This document shows positions 8,588 to 18,500 of a DNA stretch of 64,000 bases, one piece after another. The translations under genes were made by a program, and so were the position numbers. Source of the DNA: Bacteroides eggerthii (GTDB lineage: Bacteria; Bacteroidota; Bacteroidia; Bacteroidales; Bacteroidaceae); NCBI RefSeq assembly GCF_025146565.1, contig NZ_CP102258.1, positions 434,001 through 498,000 of the forward strand. Direction: 5' to 3'. The notes beneath the pieces were generated by a model. It was not told where the DNA came from and made no database searches. It worked only from the letters and a program-made list of their open reading frames with translations. The number at the start of each line of letters is the position of its first letter. The stretch's first letter is position 1.

Positions 8588-10639
8588 ATGAAACAACAGA
8601 ATTTTATGAAACTAAAGAATCTCATCATATTGGTAGGTGCCATACTCCTCTTCGGAGCATGTACGGACACTTATTCGCCGGTGGAGATACCGACAGCCCC
8701 GGAAACTCCCAAAAGCGCAGTTATCGTAAATACGCCCGACGAGGCCATTAGCGGAGAATTGATGATTAAATTCCGTCCGGAAGTGACAGAATTATTGAAC
8801 AGAGCATTGACAAGAAGCACCAATGCTTATGGAACTGCCACCCGTTCGGGTATTCCTGATATGGACCGCGCCTTGGAAATTATCGGTTCTTACAACATAG
8901 AACGTATTTTCCCTGTCAACCGCCAGGAAGAGTTAACCTGTAAGGCGGGACTCAACCTATGGTATATTGTCCGCTTTGACGAAAAAACGGACGTACGCAA
9001 GGCCGCCGAAGAGTTGGCCCAAGTAGGAGAAATTGCAAAAATTCAATACAACCGCGAACTGAAACGTCGTGATGACCAACGTCCTGCCGTAATAGTTCCT
9101 CCAACTGATGCTGCTACACGTATGATGCAAAAAGCCTCCATATTCAACGATCCGGGACTCAGCAAACAATGGCACTACATCAATGACGGCGATCAAACAT
9201 TAGTTCCTAACTCCAAGCAAGGCGCTGACGTTAATTGTGCCGAAGCCTGGAAAAAATGTACGGGTGACCCATCAATCATCGTTGCCGTAATGGACGAAGG
9301 TGTAATGTGGGCACATCCCGACTTGCAAGCCAATATGTGGATAAACGAGGACGAAATCTATAAATCGGACAAAGACAACGACGGCAACGGATACAAGGGC
9401 GATGTCTACGGATACAATTTTGCACAGCAGACTCCTACCATAGACTGGTCGTCCGAGGGTGATACAGGACATGGCACTCACGTAGCCGGTACCATTGCAG
9501 CCGTAAACAACAACGGCGAAGGTGTATGCGGTATTGCCGGAGGTTCCGGCAATGGTGACGGTGTAAAGATCATGTCTATCCAAATCTTCTCAGGAAACTA
9601 TGGCACCAGCCCATATAGCGAAGCGCAAGGCATCAAATATGCCGCCGACAACGGGGCGGTTATCCTGCAATGCAGTTGGGGTTACAACTCCGCACTGGCT
9701 GATGCCGCCACTTCGATGCGTGGTTTTGCCACCGATGAAGAATGGGCACAAAATTGCCCGCTGGAAAAGGAAGCTATGGATTACTTTATTCACAATGCGG
9801 GTTCGCCGAATGGCACCATAGAAGGCGGCTTGATAATCTTTGCATCCGGCAACGAATATGCTGCAGCAGCAGGATATCCCGGTGCTTATGGTGATTTTAT
9901 CAGTGTGGCAGCCATGGATGCAAGTTTCATGCCTTCTTCCTACACCAACTATGGTCGGGGAGTAGACATCACAGCACCGGGCGGCGACTCCGACTACCAT
10001 AAAAGCGTACAAGGTAGCGTTTACTCCACTATGCCTCCCCTGCTGAGCGACGGTGTAGGATACGGATACATGGACGGAACTTCCATGGCCTGTCCGCACG
10101 TTTCAGGTGTAGCAGCCTTAGGATTGTCGTATGCTGCCAAACTGCACAAGCACTTCACTGCCAAACAATTCAAAGAGTTAATCCTGCAATCTACGCGAGA
10201 CCTTTCTCCTTATATGTCGGGCAGTAAGCTCTACTATAAATATTATGCACTGGCAGGGGAATCCACACCGGTTTTAATGGAGATGAACAAATACTATCAG
10301 GGACAAATGGGTAGCGGACTTATTGACGCCAACAAACTGCTCACGCTGGTCGAAGGAAACGGCGTAAAACAGGAACTCCCCAACATCTATCTTGCAACCG
10401 GAGAAAAAAACAGACAGACCTTGGAACCGGCACGTTTTTTTGACGGAGGTGAGAGCATGACTTTCACAGTAGAGTCGGCCAACCCAGAAATTGCGACAGT
10501 TGCCATCGAAGGAAACAAGATAATTATAAGAGGTACTGCCATCGGCAGCACCTCTTATACGGTAACAGCTTCCAACGGCGAAAAACAAACCGCCGACATC
10601 ACTGTGCGACGTAAAGCCAATGACAACGGCTGGCTGTAA
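8588..10639 (+). CDS. S8 family subtilisin-like serine protease lipoprotein
   Basis: This 683-residue peptidase carries a lipoprotein signal ending at Cys25 (FGAC). Residues about 55-160 form an inhibitor-like propeptide. The subtilase domain spans about 185-590, with the catalytic triad Asp236 (AVMDEG), His295 (GHGTHVAG) and Ser499 (GTSMACPHVSG); the oxyanion Asn422 lies in FASGNE. The Asp motif reads D-E-G rather than the usual D-[ST]-G. The last 80 residues look like a bacterial Ig-like (BIG2) domain. It is the only hydrolase of the locus and presumably acts at the cell surface on protein that SusCD then imports (inference). The start at 8606 is possible but gives the same lipobox. All catalytic residues are present, so it should be active. 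Confidence 0.95.
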   Translation: MKQQNFMKLKNLIILVGAILLFGACTDTYSPVEIPTAPETPKSAVIVNTPDEAISGELMIKFRPEVTELLNRALTRSTNAYGTATRSGIPDMDRALEIIGSYNIERIFPVNRQEELTCKAGLNLWYIVRFDEKTDVRKAAEELAQVGEIAKIQYNRELKRRDDQRPAVIVPPTDAATRMMQKASIFNDPGLSKQWHYINDGDQTLVPNSKQGADVNCAEAWKKCTGDPSIIVAVMDEGVMWAHPDLQANMWINEDEIYKSDKDNDGNGYKGDVYGYNFAQQTPTIDWSSEGDTGHGTHVAGTIAAVNNNGEGVCGIAGGSGNGDGVKIMSIQIFSGNYGTSPYSEAQGIKYAADNGAVILQCSWGYNSALADAATSMRGFATDEEWAQNCPLEKEAMDYFIHNAGSPNGTIEGGLIIFASGNEYAAAAGYPGAYGDFISVAAMDASFMPSSYTNYGRGVDITAPGGDSDYHKSVQGSVYSTMPPLLSDGVGYGYMDGTSMACPHVSGVAALGLSYAAKLHKHFTAKQFKELILQSTRDLSPYMSGSKLYYKYYALAGESTPVLMEMNKYYQGQMGSGLIDANKLLTLVEGNGVKQELPNIYLATGEKNRQTLEPARFFDGGESMTFTVESANPEIATVAIEGNKIIIRGTAIGSTSYTVTASNGEKQTADITVRRKANDNGWL

Positions 10640-10656
10640 TACAAAAAAACAGAAAT

Positions 10657-11454
10657 ATGAAATGCTTGTACAACCTCTATTGCTTATGCCTTTTCTGCAC
10701 GCTGTATCCCTGGAAGATACAAGCGCAGGAAGGCATTTCCCGTCGTGCTTTAGAAGAGTTGGCAGAACCGGAGCCCTTACAGCAATCAGCCTTGTTCTTC
10801 AATATCACAGAAGCGCAATTTCCGAAGATACCTGAAGAGCATGAACCGGTCACTGTGGAATACGGCTACGTCAACCGAAGTGATAAGCCGCTTACCATAA
10901 ATAAAGTGACAGCTTCCTGCGGTTGTATTGCTGTAAATTATGACAAGCTGCCTATTCCTGCCGGCGGAAAAGGTACAATCAAAGTTTCTTTCAAGCCCAA
11001 AGGTTATTCCGGACCTATCTACCGTCAGGTACTCGTCTATACGTCCCTGTCGGCCGATCGTCCCACCGTAAGGCTCACCTTGACCGGCGAAGTGATTGCC
11101 TCCACCGATGCATGGCGCGGCTATCCGCACAAGTTAGGAGCGCTGCGCACCCGGCAGAGAACTGTCTCTTTCGGCGTAACAGACCGTTCGGCAAAGTTAG
11201 CGGAAGTTATAGCTTGCGGCAACAGCGGTAAAGTTCCCTTATCTTTGTCGGCAGCAGGTCTGCCTCCCTACCTGACGTTCCGTACCAGTCATCCGGTAAT
11301 TGAAGCAGGCAAAGAAGCGGATTTGATATTTCTGTTTGACGGTTCCAAACTCCCGGTAGAAGAAAAAGGCACAATAACCCTGCCCGTAGTACTGACAGGA
11401 TTGGAAGGCGCTCCGGAACAACGGACCATTACACTGGTCATTAAGTTAGATTAA
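10657..11454 (+). CDS. DUF1573 family exported protein
   Basis: A 265-residue protein with a cleavable signal peptide ending near KIQAQ. The region about 45-150 is a DUF1573 Ig-like domain, marked by the conserved CGC (TASCGCIAV) and the KGTIKVSFKPKG strand pair. A second, weaker Ig-like repeat occupies the C-terminal half. DUF1573 proteins are abundant exported proteins of Bacteroidetes whose role is not established. It starts 17 bases after the protease stop and is probably co-transcribed. It lacks a lipobox, so unlike its neighbours it may be periplasmic. A scaffold or chaperone role for the locus is possible but unproven. Confidence 0.85.
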   Translation: MKCLYNLYCLCLFCTLYPWKIQAQEGISRRALEELAEPEPLQQSALFFNITEAQFPKIPEEHEPVTVEYGYVNRSDKPLTINKVTASCGCIAVNYDKLPIPAGGKGTIKVSFKPKGYSGPIYRQVLVYTSLSADRPTVRLTLTGEVIASTDAWRGYPHKLGALRTRQRTVSFGVTDRSAKLAEVIACGNSGKVPLSLSAAGLPPYLTFRTSHPVIEAGKEADLIFLFDGSKLPVEEKGTITLPVVLTGLEGAPEQRTITLVIKLD

Positions 11455-11478
11455 TATTTATACAAATAATTCGATAAA

Positions 11479-11967
11479 ATGAAAAATATACTTGTTTACT
11501 TGATGCTTGCGGCTACATTCCTGTTGTCAGCTTGCGATAAAGACGAAAAGATGTTAGAACCATCGTATCTTCCCGTCACCTATGCCAACATTGCAGGTAC
11601 TTGGCAACTTGCGGAATGGAATGGAGTTGAAATGAGCGAAGGACGTTACTGCTATTTGGTTATCAAACGCAAAGCCGATGAAGAAACCGGAAAACGCGCT
11701 TTGGAAATTTATACAAACATAGACAGCGACAAATCTCATCTGCTGACATCTACGTATGAACTGGAAGAAAACGAGGACTTAGGTTCGATTATCAGCGGCA
11801 TCTACGACCACGCTGCCGGCTTCTGGAATAACTCTTACCTGATTAGCGAGCTCGAAGCTGACCGTATGGTATGGACTGTTTTAGAGGATGCCGAAGATGT
11901 ATCCGTCTATGTGCGATGCGAAAAAGTTCCTGAAGACATAATGAACGGGACACGTGCCATAAAATAA
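11479..11967 (+). CDS. Small lipocalin-like lipoprotein
   Basis: A 162-residue lipoprotein with its signal ending at Cys19 (LLSAC) followed by DKDEK. The motif IAGTWQLAEWNG near residue 38 is the Gly-x-Trp start of lipocalin-like (DUF5004-type) beta barrels found widely in Bacteroides lipoproteins. No enzymatic residues are seen. It is the last gene before a strong hairpin terminator and begins 24 bases after the DUF1573 gene, so it closes the operon. Binding of a small hydrophobic ligand or protease inhibition are possibilities by analogy only; the true function is unknown. Confidence 0.75.
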   Translation: MKNILVYLMLAATFLLSACDKDEKMLEPSYLPVTYANIAGTWQLAEWNGVEMSEGRYCYLVIKRKADEETGKRALEIYTNIDSDKSHLLTSTYELEENEDLGSIISGIYDHAAGFWNNSYLISELEADRMVWTVLEDAEDVSVYVRCEKVPEDIMNGTRAIK

Positions 11968-11996
11968 TTCTCTCAACTATTATACTCTGAAAAGGA

Positions 11997-12047
11997 ACTC
12001 CCCGGGTATCTCCTATCCAAAATAGGAATATCCGGGGAGTATTTGTT
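11997..12047 (+). terminator. Hairpin terminator of the protease locus
   Basis: Stem arms ACTCCCCGG and CCGGGGAGT enclose a second inner pairing (CCTAT with ATAGG), followed by a T-rich tail. It lies 30 bases after the last gene of the locus and ahead of the oppositely oriented tRNA, so it probably ends the operon. Confidence 0.85.
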
Positions 12048-12075
12048 TAACAACCTCAATCAACAAGTCATTTCG

Positions 12076-12147
12076 TAGCCTCGAGGGGAATCGAACCCCT
12101 ATCTAAAGTTTAGGAAACTTCTATTCTATCCGTTGAACTACAAGGCC
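12076..12147 (-). tRNA. tRNA-Arg (anticodon CCT)
   Basis: A 72-base cloverleaf on the minus strand: acceptor GGCCTTG pairs with CGAGGCT allowing two G-U pairs, the D stem is GTTC/GAAT, the anticodon loop TTCCTAA gives CCT (reads AGG), and the T arm is AGGGG-TTCGATT-CCCCT. The discriminator is A; CCA is not encoded. It stands alone between the protease locus terminator and korA. No integrated element is seen on either side. Confidence 0.95.
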
Positions 12148-12314
12148 TTTATGCATACTTTCTGTATATAACAATAGAATGCGGGTACAAAGATAGTGTA
12201 TTCTGCCGATTTTCCGAAAAAAGTTTTGTTAATCCGATTAACTTTACGAAATTTGTCCGTCAACAAAATGATAATATCACATTTTTTAATGTAACATATA
12301 GTAATTCGTAAGTT

Positions 12315-14162
12315 ATGGCAAATGACATGATGGTCAAAGAACTGGAGCAAGTGGTAGTCCGCTTCTCCGGAGACTCCGGCGACGGTATGCAGCTCGCCGG
12401 CAACATCTTTTCAACAGTTTCGGCTACGGTAGGTAATGACATCAGCACATTCCCTGACTATCCGGCAGACATCCGCGCACCGCAAGGTTCGCTGACAGGC
12501 GTATCCGGTTTTCAGGTGCACATCGGTGCAAAGAAAGTCTATACCCCCGGTGACAAATGCGATGTGCTGGTAGCTATGAACGCTGCAGCATTGAAAACGC
12601 AATATAAGTTTGCCAAATCTACCGCATGTATCATCATTGATACAGATGCATTCCAAAAGTCGGATTTGGAAAAGGCGGCTTTCAAGACAGACGATCCCAT
12701 TGAAGAAATGGGAATCAAGCAGGATGTCATTGCCGCTCCTATCTCCAAAATGGTAAAAGACTGCCTTGCCGACACTGGTATGGACAACAAATCCATGCTG
12801 AAATGCCGCAATATGTTCGCAGTGGGGTTGGTGTGTTGGCTGTTCAACCGCGACTTGAAAATAGCCGAAGACTTCATACGCGAGAAATTTGCCAAGAAAC
12901 CCGAAATTGCAGAAGCCAATATCAAGGTTATCCGCGCCGGATACGACTACGGACATAACACCCATGCATCCGTTGCACATACTTATAAGATTGAAAGTAA
13001 AGTAAAAACGCCCGGACGCTATATGGACATCACCGGCAACAAAGCCACAGCTTACGGTTTCATTGCCGCTGCCGAAAAAGCGGGTCTGAAACTTTATCTG
13101 GGTTCCTATCCCATTACTCCGGCAACCGATGTATTGCATGAGTTGTCTAAGCATAAGTCACTGGGAGTAATGACTGTACAATGCGAAGACGAGATTTCCG
13201 GCTGCGCATCTGCCCTCGGTGCATCCTTTGCTGGGGCATTGGCTGTCACTTCCACCTCCGGACCGGGTGTCTGTCTGAAATCGGAAGCGATGAATCTGGC
13301 TGTTATTATGGAGTTACCACTTGTTGTGCTTGATGTACAGCGCGGTGGTCCTGCAACAGGTCTGCCCACCAAGTCCGAACAAACCGACCTTCTGCAAGTA
13401 CTTTTCGGACGCAATGGCGAAAGCCCCATGCCCGTACTTGCCGCTACCTCACCGACAGACTGCTTTGAATGTGCCTATATGGCATCCAAAATAGCTTTGG
13501 AGCATATGACTCCCGTTGTATTGCTTACAGATGCTTTCGTAGCCAACGGTTCAGCTGCCTGGAAACTGCCCAAGCTTGCCGATTATCCCGCTATCGTTCC
13601 ACCTTATGTACGTCCCGACATGCAGGGTACATGGACTCCCTACCAGCGTGACGAAAAGACCGGCAGCCGCTATTGGGCTATCCCCGGAACAGAAGGTTTC
13701 ACTCACGTCCTCGGTGGTCTGGAGAAAGATAACAAGACAGGAGCCATCTCTACCGACCCCGAAAACCACGATTTGATGACCCGACTACGCGCCGAAAAGA
13801 TTGCCAAAATTGAAGTTCCCGATGTGGAAGTGGAAGGCGACAAAGACGACGCCGACCTGCTGATCGTTGGTTTCGGCGGTACTTACGGACATCTGCACGC
13901 GGCTATGGACGAACTTCGCGCAGCTGGCAACAAAGTGGCTCTCGCCCACTTCAAATTCATCAACCCGTTGCCCAAGAATACGGAAGAAGTGATGAAACGC
14001 TACAAGAAAGTAGTGGTGGCAGAGCAGAACATGGGACAGTTTGCCGGATACCTGCGTATGAAAATAGATGGTTTCGTTCCCTACCAGTTCAATCAGGTAA
14101 AAGGTCAGCCTTTCCTGGTAAATGAGTTAGTACAAGCATTTGAGGAGATTATCAAAAACTAA
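12315..14162 (+). CDS. korA: 2-oxoglutarate:ferredoxin oxidoreductase, fused gamma/alpha subunit
   Basis: This 615-residue subunit, together with KorB, oxidatively decarboxylates a 2-oxoacid to its CoA ester and reduces ferredoxin in the cytoplasm. Residues about 10-190 are the gamma (CoA/acceptor) domain with RFSGDSGDGMQLAG. Residues about 225-610 are the alpha/pyrimidine-binding domain, seen in YPITPATDVLHEL and the glutamate-containing QCEDEISG. The gamma-alpha fusion and length match the KorA type used by Bacteroidetes for anaerobic 2-oxoglutarate synthesis or oxidation. korB follows after 14 bases. Substrate is inferred from family resemblance; pyruvate or branched-chain oxoacids cannot be fully excluded. 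Confidence 0.93.
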   Translation: MANDMMVKELEQVVVRFSGDSGDGMQLAGNIFSTVSATVGNDISTFPDYPADIRAPQGSLTGVSGFQVHIGAKKVYTPGDKCDVLVAMNAAALKTQYKFAKSTACIIIDTDAFQKSDLEKAAFKTDDPIEEMGIKQDVIAAPISKMVKDCLADTGMDNKSMLKCRNMFAVGLVCWLFNRDLKIAEDFIREKFAKKPEIAEANIKVIRAGYDYGHNTHASVAHTYKIESKVKTPGRYMDITGNKATAYGFIAAAEKAGLKLYLGSYPITPATDVLHELSKHKSLGVMTVQCEDEISGCASALGASFAGALAVTSTSGPGVCLKSEAMNLAVIMELPLVVLDVQRGGPATGLPTKSEQTDLLQVLFGRNGESPMPVLAATSPTDCFECAYMASKIALEHMTPVVLLTDAFVANGSAAWKLPKLADYPAIVPPYVRPDMQGTWTPYQRDEKTGSRYWAIPGTEGFTHVLGGLEKDNKTGAISTDPENHDLMTRLRAEKIAKIEVPDVEVEGDKDDADLLIVGFGGTYGHLHAAMDELRAAGNKVALAHFKFINPLPKNTEEVMKRYKKVVVAEQNMGQFAGYLRMKIDGFVPYQFNQVKGQPFLVNELVQAFEEIIKN

Positions 14163-14176
14163 AAACGAAAAGAACT

Positions 14177-15181
14177 ATGTGCGAATATACAGCAAAAGAC
14201 TTCAAGAAAGGGCAACCCCGTTGGTGTCCGGGTTGCGGCGACCACTTTTTCCTCGCATCTCTGCATAAGGCAATGGCCGAAATTGGCGTTCCACCGCACC
14301 AAACAGCAGTAATCTCAGGTATAGGTTGCTCCAGCCGTCTACCCCACTATATGAATACGTATGGCATGAATACCATTCATGGACGAGCTGCAGCCATTGC
14401 CACAGGTTGCAAGGTTACCAATCCGGAGCTCGCCGTATGGCAAGTGAGTGGAGACGGTGACGGACTTGCCATTGGCGGTAATCACTTTATCCATGCCAAC
14501 CGCCGTAACATCAACCTGAATATGATTCTGCTAAACAACCGCATCTACGGTTTGACGAAAGGACAATACTCCCCAACATCTCCTCGCGGCTTCGTCAGCA
14601 AGTCATCCCCTTACGGCACGGTAGAGGATCCGTTCCAGCCGGCAGAGCTTTGCTTCGGTGCACGAGGACACTTTTTTGCGCGTGCAGTAGCGACAGATGC
14701 AGCCGGAACAATAGAGATTCTGAAAGCAGCCTACAACCATAAAGGCGCCAGTGTCTGCGAAATTCTCCAAAATTGTGTAATCTTTAATAACGGAACACAC
14801 GATTCCGTTGCCAAAAAAGAAGACCGGGCCAAGAACGCTATCTACTTAGAGCATGGCAAGCCTATGCTTTTCGGCGAGAACAACGAATATGGACTAATGC
14901 AAGAAGGTTTCGGCCTGAAAGTGGTGAAACTCGGTGAAAACGGTATTACTGAAAAGGACATCCTTATCCACGATGCTCATTGCGAAGATAATACCTTGCA
15001 ACTGAAACTTGCCCTAATGGAAGGTCCTGATTTTCCGATAGCCCTCGGCGTAATCCGCGATGTGGAAGCCCCTACCTACGACGATGCCGTACATACACAG
15101 ATCGAAGAGGTATCCGCCAAAAAGAAGTATCATAATTTCGAGGAATTACTGATGACAAATGACACCTGGGAAGTGAAATAG
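14177..15181 (+). CDS. korB: 2-oxoglutarate:ferredoxin oxidoreductase, beta subunit
   Basis: A 334-residue thiamine-diphosphate-binding subunit. It begins with the cluster-binding WCPGCGDH motif and has another conserved Cys in SGIGCSSRLPHY. The ThDP/Mg signature runs from GDGDGLAIGGNH to NNRIYGLTKGQ, roughly residues 95-135. It completes the KorAB enzyme with the gene 14 bases upstream, in a two-gene operon that ends at a strong terminator. The enzyme links central carbon metabolism to ferredoxin in an anaerobe, providing reductive or oxidative branches of a partial TCA cycle. The call is secure for the family. Confidence 0.94.
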   Translation: MCEYTAKDFKKGQPRWCPGCGDHFFLASLHKAMAEIGVPPHQTAVISGIGCSSRLPHYMNTYGMNTIHGRAAAIATGCKVTNPELAVWQVSGDGDGLAIGGNHFIHANRRNINLNMILLNNRIYGLTKGQYSPTSPRGFVSKSSPYGTVEDPFQPAELCFGARGHFFARAVATDAAGTIEILKAAYNHKGASVCEILQNCVIFNNGTHDSVAKKEDRAKNAIYLEHGKPMLFGENNEYGLMQEGFGLKVVKLGENGITEKDILIHDAHCEDNTLQLKLALMEGPDFPIALGVIRDVEAPTYDDAVHTQIEEVSAKKKYHNFEELLMTNDTWEVK

Positions 15182-15216
15182 CCTTTCCCGATACAAGTTT
15201 TCAACCTATATTCATT

Positions 15217-15279
15217 CCCCTTTCATCTTTCATATCCCCTTATAAACAAGGGAATATGAAAGATGAAAGGGGATTTTTT
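15217..15279 (+). terminator. Long hairpin terminator after korAB
   Basis: Arms of about 25 bases pair almost completely: CCCCTTTCATCTTTCATAT and its partner ATATGAAAGATGAAAGGGG, with inner CCCCTT/AAGGGG and loop ATAAAC. A run of six T follows directly. It is much longer than needed for termination, like several other hairpins in this window. Confidence 0.9.
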
Positions 15280-15530
15280 ATGCCTTACACGAAACTCAGG
15301 AACTGAAGAAACATAGCTGTGGAATGACGGCGCATCCTGTGGATTTTCTCCACAACATTCCACACCATGCATACACATATTATAAGTATTTATAAAAAAA
15401 TAAACATCTGAATATCACATACATAAACTATCAAAAAAACGCCCCATACCATTTTGGCATACCGCTTGTCCCATAATATCAGCAAAAAATCCAACGGATT
15501 TTAATTATACAAGCAATAATTTGTGGAAAT
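15280..15530 (+). promoter_or_regulatory. Leader region of the second susCD pair with nested palindrome
   Basis: No gene lies here. At 15318-15364 two palindromes are nested: TGTGGAATG at 15318 pairs with CATTCCACA at 15356, and between them TGTGGA (15338) pairs with TCCACA (15349). The rest is A/T-rich. I see no convincing TAnnTTTG box. The palindromes are a plausible operator or RNA hairpin controlling the susC gene. Confidence 0.5.
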
Positions 15531-18500
15531 ATGAAGTCTATCAAAAAAAAATGGAGCTGTGCTTCACATTGCAAGCTACATTTTCAAAAGGTATTAGGTA
15601 TTATGATTGTAGCATTGGCATTCCTATTGACCGGAAATGCCAATGCACAGGAAAGCAAGACAATTAAAGGTGTTGTAAGAGATGCGACAGGTGAGCCGCT
15701 TATCGGCGCCAGTGTCATAGAGAAAGGCACTAACAACGGCGTCATTACGGATGTGGAGGGGAGTTTTATACTGACAGTCCCCACCGACGCAACATTATCC
15801 ATTGCCTATATGGGCTATGCCACCCGCGAAATCAGATTGGCAAAACGAAAAAAACAAGGTGATCTGAAAGTGACGTTGAGAGAAGACTCGCAACAGCTGA
15901 AAGAAGTAGTTGTTACAGCCATGGGCATCAAGAAAGACACCAAACGATTAGGCTATGCCGTCAGCACCATCGAATCGGATGAAATAGTAAAGGCCGGAGC
16001 AACCAACTTCGCATCCGCCATGTACGGCAAAGCGCCGGGTATCCGCATTACACAGACACAAGGAGGTGCTGCCGGCGCAGTATCTATCAATGTACGCGGA
16101 CTGACATCTATTACAGGCAACAATCAACCGCTCATCATTCTGGACGGCGTACCTATCCGTAACGGCGGAACGGGCAAGAGCACCGATTTCGCTGAATTCG
16201 GTAACGACGGACAGATACGTTCCAATGGTTTGGTAGACATTAATCCAGAGGACATCGAAAGCGTGAGCGTGTTGAAGGGAGCTTCAGCTACGGCGCTCTA
16301 CGGTTCAGAAGCTGCAAACGGTGCAGTAGTCATCACCAGTAAACGCGCCAAAAGCGGTAAGCTGACAGTGGATTTCACAGCACAGGTAACCGCCAATCTG
16401 CCCGCCTACCTGCCGAAAGTGCAGACCGTATACGGTCCGGGACGTTACAACACAGAATATAGCGATTACGAGAAGCAGACAGGCGGTTTCTACCAGCGTA
16501 CAATGAATGGTGAAAGTTACAAAAGCTTGTATAGCACAACCATGTCCTTCGGCCCGAAATATGACGGAAGCGACGTGTTATATTGGGACGGTAAGGTTCG
16601 CCCCTATCTTCCGACTACGGACAATCCCTGGAAAGAATTGTTCCGTACAGGGTGGAATCAAACGTACAACCTCGCCATTTCGCAAGGTACGGAGACGAGC
16701 AGTAACCGCTTCTCATATACCTTTATGGACGAGATGCCCAATTCACTGACCGGCAGTTTTACAAAGCACAACTTCAAATTGACCGGTTCCTACAAGCTGG
16801 CAAAACCGCTGACATTGGAATACTCACTGAACTATATCATACAAGACGTAAAAAACCGTCCTCAAACATCATTGAACCTATATGGCAGTTTCAGCAATAT
16901 GTTCTCTTCTTTCATGGATATTCCTTATTTGAAACAGAGCTATGTCACCAGCCTGGGCTATCGCAACACCTATGCCGTAGGTGGTGACGCCACACTCACT
17001 CCGGACGAGGCATGGGCATACAATCCGGGATATTTGAATGGCGTATCGAATATGCTTTGGAACATGTACCATCATCACAGCAAGGAAACGGAGAACCGCC
17101 TCATCGGTATGGTACGCCCCACCTGGCAGATTACCAATTGGTTGAGTCTCCGCGCCCAACTTGCCACAGATATAACAGACACCAAGCAGACATTGGAATA
17201 TGAAACAGAACGCCCTAACTCACTATACGACCCCAGCGGCAGTTTCCAAAGCATCAACCGCCGTTACGACATCGTATACGGTGATGTAATGTTGAATTTC
17301 AACTACAATATCCGCCGCTTCGACATTGCCGCTACGCTGGGCTGGACAGGACGTTACGAAAACATGAATAACATGCGCGTTTCCACCAACGGCGGTCTGG
17401 TTACGGAAAACTGGTTTGACCTCAACGCCAGCCGTTACACCGCCAGCAGCACACTGCAACGTATGGAACTGTTGAAGACAGGCTACATGGGTACACTGAG
17501 TCTGGGCTGGGACAACTACCTATTCCTCGAACTGACCGGACGACAAGAGCGTTCCTCCACACTGAAAGACAAAAGTTTCTTCTATCCTTCCGCCAACCTT
17601 AGTTTCCTGTTCTCGAACGCTTTCCGCATGCCGGCATGGTGGAATCATGGCAAGCTCCGCCTTTCATACGGAATCGTGGGTAACGCACCGGAAACCTATG
17701 CCGCCAATATCATCTACGAGCAAGGCTCGGACAACGGCTTCACATGGAACTATGTGCCTTCTTCATGGGGCAATGCCAACATCCGCCCTGAAAAAAAGTA
17801 CGAATACGAAATCGGTCTTGAAAGCAAGTTCCTCAATAACCGCCTGGGCTTTGACGTGTCATACTACAACAACCGGGTGAAAGACCAGATACTGTCCACT
17901 CCACAGCCTTCATCCTCGGGTGTGAAGTATGTGCTGATGAATGTGGGAGAAGTAGCCAATGAAGGTTGGGACATCTCCGTCAGCGCCACTCCTGTACTGA
18001 CCAAAAACTTCCGCTGGGACTTGACAGCCAACTACGGCATCTATCGCAACAAGGTTGTGAAACTTGCCGAAGGCGTGCCATACCTCGAAATATCCAACAT
18101 CGGCGGAGGAGGTGCCAAGATACAAGCCGTAGAAGGCCGCCCAATGGGTGATATCTATGTACAGATGCCTCAAATGAACGAAAACGGCGATTATCTTGTA
18201 TCGGACAAAGGACTTTACCTGAACCAGACAGATCTGCAAAGAGTGGGTAATATCAATCCTGACGGCGTAGGCGGTTTGTTCAGTTCATTCTCATATAAGA
18301 ATATATTCCTGGATTTCAGCATCGACTTCCGCATAGGAGGCGATGTAATCAATGAAATGTACCAGTACTCCACCGCATCGGGTTTGACACCGGAATCCTT
18401 GCAATACCGCGATACAGAGCATGGAGGCTTGTCTTATTACTATCCGGGAAACAACAATGCCAGCGGCACACCTGTACAGGTGGATCCTTCATCAGGCGTC

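Noticed and set aside
12411..13154. 247-residue minus-strand frame inside korA
   Set aside because: Fully overlaps a motif-complete KorA on the other strand; cysteine- and glycine-rich without known domains.
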